Shown one piece after another: positions 11,275 through 22,228 of a stretch of DNA of 64,000 bases. The stretch is from assembly GCA_010909725.1 (NCBI GenBank), contig JAACMV010000016.1:1125127-1189126 (forward strand), given 5' to 3'. The stretch comes from Picochlorum sp. 'celeri' (taxonomy: Eukaryota; Chlorophyta; Trebouxiophyceae). The position numbers and the translations under genes were made by a program. Under the pieces are notes generated by a model. It saw only the letters and a program-made list of their open reading frames with translations, ran no database searches and had not been told where the DNA came from. Each line of letters starts with the position of its first letter. Position 1 is the first letter of the stretch.

Positions 11275-12294
11275 ATGGCTCCTGCCGTTCCAGAGACCGT
11301 TTTGCGTAAGCGAAAGAGAAATGAGCAATGGGCCGCTGCAAAGGCCGCAGCCGCTGCCGAGGTATGTATATCGACTGCAGCGCTTGTCGTCTGCACATGT
11401 CACTCTGGAAGCATTTGAATATTCATGGTATCTGTGGATGGTGATAAATACTGGGCCGTTCTCCTAAGAAGCTGGAACACAGACGTGGCTCGACGGCGCA
11501 TAGCCTGCCAAGTTTGAGTGCTTCCGGTCCGAGGCTGGGTGGGATGGGTCTGGCATGCGCACTGTGCGGTTTCGGCGGCGAAGGCCGTGTGTTTTTTTTC
11601 TTCTCGTGGCATATTGAATGATGTTTTGTTATTGCTTACACATTTGTTTTCTGTCATGTAGGCGTCTGCAAAGTCCAAATCTCAGAGGAAGGAAATCTTC
11701 AAGAGAGCAGAGCAGTATGTGCAAGAGTACAGAAAGCAGGAGGCAGACCTTGTGAGACTTCGTCGCGCTGGAAAGGCAAATGGAGGTTTCTATGTCGAGC
11801 CTGAGGCCAAGCTTTTATTTGTCGTTCGTATTAGAGGAATGAACGACGTTGCTCCAAAGACAAAGAAGATTCTGCAGTTGCTTCGTCTCAGACGCATCAA
11901 CTCTGGTGTCTTCCTCAGGGTGAACAAGGCAACTTTGAATATGCTGCAAAAAGTCGAGCCATATGTTGCATATGGATATCCAAATTTGAAGACAGTGAAA
12001 GAGCTGGTGTACAAGAGAGGATTTGGAAAGGTTGGAAAGGACCGCATTGCCTTGACAGATAACTGCATTGTGGAAAAGGCTCTGGGAGAAAGTGGCATCA
12101 TCTGCGTGGAGGATTTGATTCACGAGATTTACACTGTAGGACCAAACTTCAAGCAGGCAAACAACTTTTTATGGCCGTTTAGACTGTCCTCACCAAAGGG
12201 TGGTATTGATAAGAAGAGACTGCACTTTATTGAGGGAGGACAGGCTGGAAACCGCGAGCACTTGATCAACAATTTGGTTCGCAACATGAATTAG
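11275..12294 (+). CDS. RPL7: 60S ribosomal protein L7 (uL30), two exons
   Basis: Exon 1 (11275-11361) encodes [20 protein letters not shown] and an Ala-rich end; exon 2 (11662-12294) continues [20 protein letters not shown] and carries the family core [55 protein letters not shown] and the end VRNMN. The 300-bp intron has GTATGT and ATGTAG borders and is in phase 0, so the spliced product is 239 residues, standard for eukaryotic L7. It is a large-subunit protein assembled in the nucleolus. The reading frame is clean, without any indel. It converges on RPL18 with 164 bp between stop codons. Confidence 0.97.
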
Positions 12295-12458
12295 GGGTTT
12301 CATCATCATCATCATTCTCAATATAGTACTAGTATGCTATGTAATCGTTATTATTACATGATTCAAGTCTATTCTATACGACTATGGCATGGTAAAACAT
12401 GAGCCATGCTGGAATGCATGCAAATGAAACCTTGCCAGGCCGCTCCTGTGTATACATC

Positions 12459-13407
12459 TTAGTTCTTGTACCCTCTGGAACTACGTCTACCACGGGCACG
12501 CTCGAATTTACGCCCCTTGCTGCGCACATAAGGCTTGGCCTTGGATCCAGGCACACCAGCAGCTCCAAAGTGCTTGACTGCCTCGCGGCTGTTCTTTGGT
12601 CCACGAAGAAGGACAGTGTTGGATCCTGTTGGTGCAATAAGTGCCAACTGATCGAATGTGATAATCTCTCCTCCGGCCTTGAGGATTCTTGCGCGGGCAG
12701 TCTCAGTCACACGAAGGGCGCAAATCCTAAGCTTGGGCACCTCATCCATAAAACGAACATCGTCTGTCACAGTTCCTACGAGTACTCCAATTTTATCTTC
12801 CTTACCAGACATGAACTGAACAAGCTTTGAGAGAGACAATGGTGGCTGGTTGATCTTGGACATGAACAGGCGCTTCAGAATAACTTTGTTGAACTTGCAT
12901 TCGGTACGGCGGTCCAGGAATCGGTACAGCTGCATAGCAACACAATTATTAAGTATCAGTTTTCCTATATTTGATCGGGCATACATCCATTGCATAGAGT
13001 ATTAGACTCTCTCCAAGCGCCCAAACATGGAGTCAGAGTAAATCACCAAGCCACAAACGCACCTTCACCAAGAGCTTCAAGTACGGGTTGTCACTCTTTG
13101 GAGCAACCCTCTTGGTCTTTTTATTGCGACCTCCGGCGATAAGATCTACTCCCTACACATGGCATAGAAAACAGCAGTGAGCACTCTGGTGAACTCTCTA
13201 TCGCATTCTGCTCAGTGGAGGCTCTCTATCTCTTCAAATACATTCATCATTTTCATGTATATGCAACATCATAGTTGGCAGCATAGCTCAGCAAAGCAAC
13301 TCATGAGAGGCGTGGGAATCGCCGACGCCGTCACGGCAGCCGTGCGACATTTCCTGAATATTGCCATCTCCGTTGGGTATTCACGGATTCTCTGATACAC
13401 GTACCAT
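12459..13407 (-). CDS. RPL18: 60S ribosomal protein L18 (eL18), three exons
   Basis: Exon 3 (12459-12929) gives [20 protein letters not shown] ... [19 protein letters not shown] ... [20 protein letters not shown]. Exon 2 (13063-13152) gives [20 protein letters not shown] and NPYLKLLVK. The family starts with M directly before G-(I/V)-DL; the only fitting source is an ATG at 13405-13407 immediately followed by a GTACGT donor, so the first coding exon is just the start codon. Introns are 13153-13404 (252 bp) and 12930-13062 (133 bp), both phase 0, and the product has 187 residues, as expected. No frameshift is present. It is a structural protein of the large ribosomal subunit. Confidence 0.95.
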
Positions 13408-14236
13408 ATTGACTGCTATAGATGATTTTTTACTGATGGCTCAGTTGGGAAATGCGATATTTAGATGCAATTCTCTCCCAGGAAGACCTACATTCTTGAA
13501 ATGGGTGATAGTCACCGTCAGAGTTCACCTCTGATGGGGGACTACGGCGACTCTATTTTCCCGGTCAGGAAGGCCTGTCACGCCTACTCCCTGATGGTAT
13601 GGCAAGGCATTGCTTATGGCAGATCTTCTGAATCCAGGACTTGTATCATATCACCTGTTCAAGTGCCATCTGAACTGGAATGAAGCCAGTAATTGCACTC
13701 AAGGTTCATATGATTGGGTGAATAGGTCCCAATCAGTTTGCATATCTGAAGCATTGCAGGGCTCTCCTCTGCAACCACCCTACCAAAGCAATCATCCTCA
13801 TTTGCAAATTGCAATAGAACAGGTGATACCATTGACTTTATATAAACCCATTCGACGATTCCTCATTGTTCAGCAATTAGCACTGTCAAGCGACATAATC
13901 TACTCCAACATGGATGCTCTCTGTACACCTGGCACCATGGCCCTGCAGGGCCATCACCAGCTGGTGGGTGCCCACAATGCATTGGAGTCCCAAGAACGCG
14001 TTTTCAATAAATTCAAAGATCCTGGGCCCCTCGAATGACTATCATGCACATTTCAATTTAGAAAAAAAAGATTAATCTTTAGCATATTCTCATTCTATCA
14101 AACACATCCGTGAGCATCGGACTGGTCCAGGATCTGTGTGAATCTTTCGGCTCAAACGTCCTCGCTGTCTAGAGCATAGATCAGAGAGTGGCGTGACGCA
14201 TTGGTATCAATTGAGATCTTTTGAACCATTATCAGC
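13408..14236. other. Gene-poor stretch
   Basis: This is the 5' side of RPL18 and of the GPI-protein gene. An open frame of 142 codons (13610-14038, plus) has no recognisable feature and starts with a non-ATG codon. Nothing else is seen. Confidence 0.4.
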
Positions 14237-15145
14237 ATGAATAGAAGCACTGCGCTCGCATTATTGCTCCTCGTCGGGGTGAGTGCCGTGTGCTCACAAG
14301 AGTTGCCAACAGAGAGGCCAAAAGACTGTGACGGCTCCACATGTAAAGGCTGCACGCCATTGTTCCCAAGCCTGGAAAAGCTATCGATAACTTGTGTGGC
14401 ATCGTTGATGTGTACTTCCCCGTTCCAATTTACGTGGTAAGGAATGATACCTCCCCAGGTCAAGAGCTCATCAGTCAGCAATGGGCCTGCTTTTGCCTGC
14501 TGCACCCTTGGGATGCGGATTTGACGAGCCACAAAACACGTGTGCATATGATAACTATAATTGGAGGAAGGACAGACCTATGGATGCACCAAGTGCAGAG
14601 GAGGGGATGTTCTCGTGCCCAATGGTGGCAACGTCAAAACAAGTTTTGCTGATTTGTCTACATCATCAGTCTATAGCGTCATTAATCAGCCATACGGTGG
14701 TACGTCTACATTGTTTAACTTGCATTACTATAACGTATCAGTATTAAATATGTCATCATTGGTATTGCAGCATGTGCTCCTGCCGGAACAGGCAACCCCA
14801 TCACCACCACCCAGTGTCCCAGTTGAGCCATCTCCAGTGGCATCTCCTTCGCCTTCTCCTGTACCATCGCCCTCCCCCCAAACGCCTCCACCAGCTCCAG
14901 TAGAACAATCTCCGGAACCAAATGCAATTCCACCGACTACAGAAGAACCTGATAGCTCTCCGGAACCAATCACAAACTCACCTGCTCCAGCACCAGATGC
15001 CCAGCCTGAACCATCTCCAGAACCATTCGTTCCTATTTCAATAGACTCATCATCTCCACCTACACCATCTTCCTCAGGGATGAGAAAGACCATAGCATCT
15101 GCGACTCTTGCCATTGCACCAGTGATGATGCAATTCATCTTCTAG
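14237..15145 (+). CDS. Secreted Cys-rich protein with Pro/Ser stalk and GPI-anchor signal; frameshifts
   Basis: The ATG at 14237 begins a clear signal peptide (MNRSTALALLLLVGVSAVCS). A Cys-rich ectodomain follows (CDGSTCKGC; GCGFDEPQNTCAYDN; YGCTKCRGGDVLVPNGGN; ACAPAGTGNPITTTQC), split by introns with GTAAGG (about 14441) and GTACGT (about 14701) donors, the second ending TTGCAG at about 14770. Then comes a Pro/Ser-rich stalk (SPSPSPVPSPSPQTPPPAP) of about 70 residues and a C-terminal hydrophobic tail (TIASATLAIAPVMMQFIF) after a small-residue stretch, the layout of a GPI-attachment signal. I infer a cell-surface, probably hydroxyproline-glycosylated protein. The Cys-rich family is not recognised. 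Exons need one-base shifts near 14385, 14575 and 14818, again mostly at short runs. Confidence 0.7.
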
Positions 15146-15255
15146 AGATTATAAGTCTGCAGTGTAAATGAAAAGCCGAAATGTGAAGAGGAGTCATTTG
15201 AACCCACAAACGGCAATGTGATAACACATTTATATAATTTCTGTATCTAATAGAC

Positions 15256-16829
15256 ATGGTTATTATTGGAACAGGGAGTTTGCGAACCTGTGGTGCCTTT
15301 CAGTCCCACAACAAAGGCAACCATTAATCAAACAAAAGAGCCGCTTGGTTCGAGCACGTACGTTCAAACGATGTATATTAACAATTTATTACATCAGAAG
15401 ACTCCCCAATGCAGTTTCATGGTTGTTTCCGAGCAAATGTGACTACGGCGGTGAAGAGCAGCCTCCACTCGACTTTCAGATGATGGCAGTATGGTGTTTG
15501 GAGCATTTGTTGATGTGTTCTTGGTTATATGTTGCAGGTAATGGTGCCAAGAATGCTTCTACAGAGTCAACGGAGACGGTAGAGGAGATTCCAAACATAT
15601 TTTCAACCAGTCCAAGAAGTACAGGTAGGTTGTTTGATTTTTTTTTGGCTCGACTATATTGGTATTACTGGGTAAATGAGTCTTTCTCTCTGTGCATATA
15701 TAGGAAACTGGATATCATGCAGCGGTTTGCACCATCATCATCGCAGGTGCAGCAGGGCACCACCAGAGACCTCTTTCTGGGCAAGCGTCCCACCTCTGGT
15801 CTGGATTGGTGTTGGTGTTCTTCTGGCGAACGTTTTGTCTACAGCATTGAATTTTGTGAAAGGAGGACCTCAAAAGATGCAGGAGATGGCGATTGCAACA
15901 GATGATGAAGCAAATGATGAAGCAAGCAGGGGCACCAGGGGCGAATCCTTTTGGAGGAGCGAATCCCTTTGGTGGGGCTTCTGGAGCAAATCCTTTCGCC
16001 ACGCCAATGGGGACTGGTACAAGTCCTTTTGGTACAGGATTTCCATCTCCCGAAAATGACGGCAGAGGCAGATGGTAGCACGATCGATACAACTGCATCG
16101 CCTTCCTCAATGTCATCTCAGGAGCAAAAGCAAGAGCCAGCAGCCAGAGATACAGTCACAGCAGAGGTGAAAGCCGAGCGTCCCTCATCCAGCCCAAGTG
16201 GAACATCTAGCACAAAGAAATCGAACGCATTCGTGGACGTGGATGTGGACGTGGAGGAGAAGTCTCAGAGCTCAACAACAGAGTCAAAGCCACCTCCATT
16301 CACACCTCCTCCACCGCCTTCGACAGCGGATGCCACAGCAGATTCATCTGCAGGGAGCATGTTGGACATGTTGAAGAATCCAGAAATGCAAAAGATGCTG
16401 TATCCATACCTTCCTGAGCCAATGAGAAATCCAGAAACCTTTGAATGGATGCTCAACTCTCCAGAATACAGGGCACAATTGGAGGGAATGCTGTCCCAGC
16501 AAATGGGTGCCGCAGCTCCCCAGGCCGTCCAGGATTTGATGCAAGATGCTGATATGAGTCCCGAGAAGATGAAGGAGCAGTTTGACGCCCTTGGCATGAC
16601 CCCAGAGGATTTTGTTCAAAAGGTCATGTCCGACCCTGACCTAGCCACATCCATGACAAAGCCAAATGTCATGGCAGCAATAGCAGAGTGTACAAAGAAC
16701 CCCATGGCCATTTTCCAATATCAAAACGACGAGGAGGTTATGAGAGTCTTTGAAAAGATGAGTGGATTGTTCCCACAAGCAGCTGGTATGGGGATGCCAG
16801 GCATGCCACCAACACAATCAAATCAATAA
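15256..16829 (+). CDS. TIC40: TIC40-like chloroplast inner-envelope import co-chaperone; frameshifts
   Basis: A membrane segment (VPPLVWIGVGVLLANVLSTA, about 15795-15855) is followed by a Met/Gln-rich helix (MMKQMMKQ), a Gly/Pro/Phe-rich linker, an acidic Ser/Pro-rich spacer, and an STI1/Hop-type domain (LKNPEMQKMLYPYLPEPM, RNPETFEWMLNSPEYRAQLE, then SDPDLATSMTKPNVMAAIAE and NPMAIFQYQ). That order is diagnostic of TIC40, which in plants binds TIC110 and HSP93 and helps pull preproteins through the inner envelope. Upstream is a basic, Gln/Ser-rich stretch that fits a transit peptide. Introns at 15489-15537 and 15625-15703 have good borders; the first exon and the start at 15256 are tentative. 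One-base shifts are needed near 15770, 15897 and 16055. It lies 211 bp upstream of GDT1 on the same strand. Confidence 0.85.
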
Positions 16830-17040
16830 TAATGAGCAGTTTTGTTGTTGTAAAACATGCACATAATCTACAAAGATGGTTTATCACCCCTATTCCTATC
16901 AATAAAACATGTTCCAACGACAGTAGAAGTGCAATGCCCAGCCCACTCCAGAGGGTTAATCCTGGCCCCAGCACATGGGTCCAGCAGCAATACCACTCTG
17001 TCAATGGATGGCTGATTCATAGAAATATTGGTATATAAAC

Positions 17041-17819
17041 ATGCATAATAGATTTCTGGAAGGGTTTTTGAAATCATGGGGCGTCATTATCGCCTCAGAG
17101 ATTGGCGATAAGACATTTTTCATTCGCTGCTGTCATGGCGATGAAGAATTCCCGACGAGAGGTGCGTTGGTTTGGATCTATTTGATATAAGATAGTATTA
17201 AATTAACATATGATTACTTAATATCGCTACATAGGTCTTTGTTGGGGCGATGCTGGCTCTGGCAGCCATGACTGTGCTATCTTCTTTGCTTGGTTGGGCT
17301 GCTCCAAACCTGATATCGAAAACATACACTCATTACGCTGCTACGATACTGTTCTTTGTGTTTGGATTCAGAATTTTATACGATGCATATGCGGCGAATG
17401 GGGATGGAGAGTCAGAGTTGGTGGAAGTGGAGAGGGAGTTGGGACAGCACAGCAGTAAAACAAGCTCTGGGAATACGGTTGAGATGGGGAAGGGGAAGAG
17501 TTCTGGTGGTGCACAGTCATCTCTGATGAATATGATCAAAGTTATTGTATCACCAATCTTATTGGAGGCATTTACGTTGACCTTCTTGGCAGAGTGGGGT
17601 GATAGAAGCCAGATTGCGACGATTGGACTGGCAGCAGCATCAGATGTGCTTGGGGTGACTGTTGGGGGAATACTTGGTCACGGTCTGTGTACAGGTGCAG
17701 CTGTTTTGGGAGGAAAGCACCTGGCATCTCATATTGACGAACGCATGGTGGGCTTGTTTGGAGGAGTGTTGTTCCTCTTGTTTGGGGCCCATTCCCTGTG
17801 GAGCGGGGTTCCAGAATGA
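17041..17819 (+). CDS. GDT1: GDT1/TMEM165-family cation:proton exchanger; one frameshift
   Basis: Two exons (17041-17161 and 17235-17819; 73-bp intron GTGCGT...CATAG) encode two copies of the family motif E-x-G-D-(K/R)-(T/S): EIGDKTFFIA in the first half and EWGDRSQIATIG in the second. Hydrophobic helices surround both, with a hydrophilic central loop rich in Glu, Ser and Lys (about residues 95-140). UPF0016/GDT1 proteins transport Ca2+ and Mn2+ in the Golgi or, in plants, in chloroplast membranes. At about 17121-17124 one extra T (ATTCGC for ATCGC) breaks the frame; without it the product is 234 residues, typical of the short Golgi-type forms. No transit peptide is seen, so a Golgi location is favoured, though a missed upstream exon could change that. 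Confidence 0.88.
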
Positions 17820-17896
17820 GACTGCTTTCGTTTTCTCTTGAATTGTATCGGATCATCGTATATTCATTAATAGTACAGTACAAGGATACTATACGT

Positions 17897-20800
17897 TTAC
17901 AGCACATCTGCTTCCTCACCAAATCCAACTTCAAGTTCCACAGATGCCAACTCTGCATCAATTTCATCATCTGTGAGACCAGCCATTCTCAGCAGTTCCA
18001 CAAGCCTTGATACTTTAGCTTCCTCTTGTCCAAGGGCAACGAGAGCTTCGTCCAGGCTATCATCATCTGCGAGCTGAAGCCTGCCTATCGATTCCTGCAG
18101 TTTTGCCTCATACTCACGATTCATCTCTTCCAGCTCATCAATTCTTTCTTGGTCGGATGCGCGAAGCTTTTTAGCCTTGACTAGTTGCAGTTTATACTTT
18201 CTTACTTCTTCATCCTTTTGTGATACTCCTTCTGACAAGGACGCCAGCTGGTGGCGCAGTGATGCCATCTCAGCTTCAAGATCTTCAGTCGAAGATCCAT
18301 GTGCTTCATACTTGTGCAGGAGGGCAGTCAGGTCTTCTATTTCCTGTTGCGACTTTTCTATGGTCGCATTTGCGACACGTAATCTAGTGGAATAATCCTC
18401 GCATTGAGACTGAAGCGTATGCTGCGTGTCTTCAAATTGCTCTGCCAAGTTGTGTTTCAGCTGTTCGACATCTTCAATCCTAGATGTTGCCTCAATCAAT
18501 TCTTGGGATACCTTTGCAAGCTGCTGTTCCAATTCAGCAACTTGTGCTTGCGCGAAGTCTCTGTCCGCCTTTTCTTCCAAGAGAGCATCCTGAGCAGCAG
18601 ATGCTGCATGTTCCCAGTGTGTGAGTTGATCCTCTACTGATCTCAGGCGAGAGAATTCTTCAGCCATCTCTTCAAGGTCGGATTCTTTTTGGCAGAGCTT
18701 ATTTGTCATGGTTTCCCTTTCTCTGCGCAAATCTTCAATTTCTTGGATATAAGACTGTTCCGAGTTTTTCAAATCCTTCTCAAGTAGACGTATTCGCTGC
18801 TCCATGGCGCTCTTTTCCATCATAAGAGTTTCTCTCTCATGTTTGCCATCATCCACTTGTTGCTCTAAAGACTTGCAGTCAGCAGTCAATTCATCAATCT
18901 GGGTATTCTGAGCCTGTATTTTCTTCTTTGCTTTCAATAATTTTCTTTCCTGCTCGGAGAGCTTCTCATCAAGCTCCTTTAGCTTTGCTTCTTTATCCTC
19001 TACCAGCTCCTCAAGGTCAGACATCTCGTTTCTCAGTTCATCTTTTGCCTTCTCGTATGCTCCTTGGGCAGCCTTCTCAGATAGAGTCACGCGTGCCTCC
19101 AGTTGCATAATTTCGGCATCCCGCTCGTCCAAAGTTGCTTGGAATTCGTCTTCTACCCTCTTTTGGGCTGCTATTGCTTCCAGCCTCTTGCTTTCAACAA
19201 CATCCCGCTCCTCTTGTAGCTGCTCAATTCGTTCCAAAAGCTCGGTAACCTGAGCGATCAGAGTTGCATTTTTTCCTGAAAGAGATTCTACATTCTCTTT
19301 CAACGCAGTAATGTCTTGTTGGGACTCCCTCAGCAGACGTGCAGAATCCGCCAGGTCCTCGCATTGTCCCTCAAGATCTTGCACATGAGATTTCAAGTCC
19401 TGAGCCTCTTTCTCAAGTAAAGTTATTCTCTCATTGGAATGAGCCAAAGCATCTTCTGTCTCTTTGGACGCAGCAATCTGTCCTCGGAGTTCAGCCTGCA
19501 GAGTATCAATCTCTGTATGGGCATTCTCCAAGTCTTGCTCCAACTGGGCTTTTCCAGTTGTCTTCTCCTCCATCATTGAATCCAACAAGTTCTGGAGCTC
19601 ATTGATTTTGTTATCTTTGTCCTCGATGGTGCTCCTTGCTTGTTCTAGATTTGTATTCAAGTCTTCTAAAATTTCTGTCGTGTCTGTTTCTACTTTTTCT
19701 GCACCACTACTAGCCATGGCAGTGGGCATTGGTAGGCCAACAGGATCACTCTCCCCTACATCGAGTCGGCCACCAATCTCGGCATTATCCATGGCTGCAC
19801 TAGGAATGTGTTTCATTCGAGAATTCTCGTACGCTTCTTCAAAGCTATCGATTTCTTTTGACTCTGAATGATCATGTTCTTCTTGCTGATGGAACTCGTT
19901 GAGTTGATCAAAACTGTCCACCATTGCCTGAGATTCTTCTTGCATGACATCATTATCGTAGCATTTTTCTGGGATATTCATATCTTCTTCAATGTCAACA
20001 GGAGGCTCTTCTTCTGTTTTCTCTGCATTGCTATAGTGAGTAACACTGTACGTTTCATAAGCAGGCTGCACTGCTTCTGGTTGTTGATGGCAGTATGGAT
20101 CCGCTGCCTCATCCTGCCACTCTGGCTGGAGAAGAGTAGCAGCATCCTCATCATAACGAGATTTCTCACTTTCATCAGGCACAAAACGTGCCGCGTCAGA
20201 CTCCTTTGCCCCAATGTCTTTAATGGTAGTAGTAGGTTGAGAATCTCCTGCCAAGTCTGAACCTGGCAGATGAGGCTGCCATGTGTTCTCGACTTTTGCT
20301 TCCTTGTACTCAATGGTAACGGCATTTTCTTTACTATTATCATCTTGTCTATGGCTTTCAATATACTCATCTACAGCTCGAGATATCCTCTCCTCCGCCA
20401 GCATCTGTTCAAAATCCAATTGGAGACACAGGTCCTCATCATAATTCTCACAGACCCACTCCTTCATCACATCTATCCCATACCCAGACGATCTATAATA
20501 AGACCAAAAGCTCAATATCTCTAATACAATTGGATCAACAGATTGTGTATCCTGCTGCACAGTGCTGCTGTCTTCTTCTTCTTCTGTATTTTTTCTTCCC
20601 ATCATAATATCTGCTACTGGTTCCTCAATGGATTCTTCTGAATTCCCATTCATAGCAGTAGGTTTAAAAACAGACATTGGACGAAATGCCTGTACGTTTC
20701 CTCCAGACAATGGAGGAGGCTTGAGTCCAGCCATAATACCACTAGAGCCTTCTGACAAACCATCAGCATTCGCTGGTTGCCCAATCCGCAGCGTTGGCAT

Positions 20801-21160
20801 CACTGCATATCTCGATGTCGACCGTGTCATTCGCTGCCGTGTAACCATATCATGCCCCGTCATGGCATCTTCAGATGCAGAAATTAAACCTTGTGGTTGT
20901 TGTTGTTGCAAGCTTGAGCTCATTGGTGGTGGACCACTGCCTCCACCCATCATCTGCTGCCGCTTCTCCTCCTCCTCCCCAGGCATCACCCAGCACTTGA
21001 GCTCTTCATTGTAATACATTTCCATATCAAGCCCCATCTTGGCCTTGTTCACCTTCTTCTTTGTACCACCACCAAATATCTTTCCCAAGAGACTTGCTTG
21101 CTGCTCCTCCTGACCTCCACTACTCCCAGTTCCTTGTTGTTGTGGTTCGTCACCGGTCAT
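17897..21160 (-). CDS. 1087-residue coiled-coil protein with Sec16-like motif
   Basis: This single open frame is intact. Near the N-terminus, residues about 35-60 (KVNKAKMGLDMEMYYNEELK then CWVMPGEEE) resemble the conserved 'AKLGE..MYYDEELKRWV' segment of Sec16, the scaffold of ER exit sites. A Met/Gly/Pro-rich and acidic middle (residues about 65-480) follows, then about 550 residues of nearly uninterrupted heptad-like helix rich in Glu, Lys, Leu and Gln (for example DKDNKINELQNLLDSMMEEK). The C-terminal 60 residues (VALGQEEAKVSRLVELLRMA ... TDDEIDAEL) form short acidic helices. The usual Sec16 central domain is not visible. I infer a tether or scaffold of the early secretory pathway. Other long coiled-coil proteins (golgin, centrosomal) remain possible. 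It converges on GDT1 (77 bp apart). Confidence 0.6.
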   Translation of the reverse strand: MTGDEPQQQGTGSSGGQEEQQASLLGKIFGGGTKKKVNKAKMGLDMEMYYNEELKCWVMPGEEEEKRQQMMGGGSGPPPMSSSLQQQQPQGLISASEDAMTGHDMVTRQRMTRSTSRYAVMPTLRIGQPANADGLSEGSSGIMAGLKPPPLSGGNVQAFRPMSVFKPTAMNGNSEESIEEPVADIMMGRKNTEEEEDSSTVQQDTQSVDPIVLEILSFWSYYRSSGYGIDVMKEWVCENYDEDLCLQLDFEQMLAEERISRAVDEYIESHRQDDNSKENAVTIEYKEAKVENTWQPHLPGSDLAGDSQPTTTIKDIGAKESDAARFVPDESEKSRYDEDAATLLQPEWQDEAADPYCHQQPEAVQPAYETYSVTHYSNAEKTEEEPPVDIEEDMNIPEKCYDNDVMQEESQAMVDSFDQLNEFHQQEEHDHSESKEIDSFEEAYENSRMKHIPSAAMDNAEIGGRLDVGESDPVGLPMPTAMASSGAEKVETDTTEILEDLNTNLEQARSTIEDKDNKINELQNLLDSMMEEKTTGKAQLEQDLENAHTEIDTLQAELRGQIAASKETEDALAHSNERITLLEKEAQDLKSHVQDLEGQCEDLADSARLLRESQQDITALKENVESLSGKNATLIAQVTELLERIEQLQEERDVVESKRLEAIAAQKRVEDEFQATLDERDAEIMQLEARVTLSEKAAQGAYEKAKDELRNEMSDLEELVEDKEAKLKELDEKLSEQERKLLKAKKKIQAQNTQIDELTADCKSLEQQVDDGKHERETLMMEKSAMEQRIRLLEKDLKNSEQSYIQEIEDLRRERETMTNKLCQKESDLEEMAEEFSRLRSVEDQLTHWEHAASAAQDALLEEKADRDFAQAQVAELEQQLAKVSQELIEATSRIEDVEQLKHNLAEQFEDTQHTLQSQCEDYSTRLRVANATIEKSQQEIEDLTALLHKYEAHGSSTEDLEAEMASLRHQLASLSEGVSQKDEEVRKYKLQLVKAKKLRASDQERIDELEEMNREYEAKLQESIGRLQLADDDSLDEALVALGQEEAKVSRLVELLRMAGLTDDEIDAELASVELEVGFGEEADVL

Positions 21161-21664
21161 GAGGCTTTTTCTTTCCCTCTAGGCTTTTTTCACTATATGA
21201 AACTAGGTATTAATGACGATGACAGTAATTTCAATCAATGAGAGGGATCTGCAATGCAAACATTCGGGTATCACGTCAACAACAGCAATAATGACGACGA
21301 CGACGACAATGCCTGATTTTGATCACATCAGCGACCAATCTCTTGTGTCTTTTAAACTGCAATTCAGCATGGCACATAAGGAACATACAATTATGATAAA
21401 CCAGTAGTATCATCAGATCTGATCCTAATACAAGGTGGTCTTCGTCAGCAAAAGGTGACATCAAAAATGTCGTTGTTGAAGAAGATGTTCCCTTGGTATC
21501 TAGCAATGCAAATGGTTGTGATACCAGAGAAACAAGAGAAAAGGAAATTCCAGATATTATTTTACAAGAACGACAAGCACACACATAAATGCATTCCATT
21601 GCTACATGGTAGATGGATGGCCATCAATGGCCATGAAGAGCTTCAAAAAGAAGAATCTCTCAAA
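21161..21664. other. Intergenic region with a short GAC microsatellite
   Basis: No gene is seen. A GAC run lies at about 21293-21308. The stretch carries the promoter of the coiled-coil gene and the 3' end of centrin. Confidence 0.5.
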
Positions 21665-22228
21665 TCAAAACAAGCCAGATTTCTTCATGATTCTGAAAAA
21701 CTCTTCTTCATTCACCTCTCCATCCCCATCCCGATCAGCCTCATCAATCATCTCTTGAAGCTCTTCATCAGAGATGCTCTCCCCAAGCTCCTTGGCCACC
21801 CTCTTGAGATTCTTAAATGTAATCTTGCCAGTCTCATCATCATCAAACAACCTGAACGCCTTCATAATCTCCTCTCGAGGATCACGCTCCGCCATCTTGG
21901 CAGTCATCAAGGCCATAAAATCATCAAACCCAATAGTCCCAGACCCACCCGTATCCACATCAGAAATCATCTTCTTCACCTCCTCCTTCTTTGGCTCAAA
22001 CCCAAGTGCCCTCATAGCCACCTTGAGCTCCTTGGCATCAATACTCCCACTCCCATCCGTATCAAAGAGATCAAATGCTTCTCGTATCTCTTGCCTCTGC
22101 TCCTCTGTCAGCCCCCTTTTTGAAGAGGTATCCTGCCTCTTGTCCCTCCTGGCTGTGGTAACAACCTTTCTGTAGTTGGAGGCAGACAAGGCTGGTTGCT
22201 GAGAGGGATTGACTGTATTTGCCTGCAT
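21665..22228 (-). CDS. CETN: Centrin
   Basis: An uninterrupted 187-residue reading holds four EF-hands: [38 protein letters not shown] and [12 protein letters not shown], with the linker [19 protein letters not shown] and the end [10 protein letters not shown], all standard for centrin and different from calmodulin. Loops 1 and 4 have complete acidic ligands; loops 2 and 3 are more divergent, as often in this family. The N-terminal 35 residues are basic and Ser/Gln-rich, the usual variable centrin tail. Centrin is a Ca2+-binding protein of basal bodies, flagellar connectors and nuclear-basal-body fibres, so the organism probably makes flagella at some stage. No indel is present. Confidence 0.95.
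   Translation of the reverse strand: MQANTVNPSQQPALSASNYRKVVTTARRDKRQDTSSKRGLTEEQRQEIREAFDLFDTDGSGSIDAKELKVAMRALGFEPKKEEVKKMISDVDTGGSGTIGFDDFMALMTAKMAERDPREEIMKAFRLFDDDETGKITFKNLKRVAKELGESISDEELQEMIDEADRDGDGEVNEEEFFRIMKKSGLF

Noticed and set aside
17897..22175. Many plus-strand open frames opposite the coiled-coil and centrin genes
   Set aside because: They mirror the codon bias of the clean minus-strand genes and have no features of their own.
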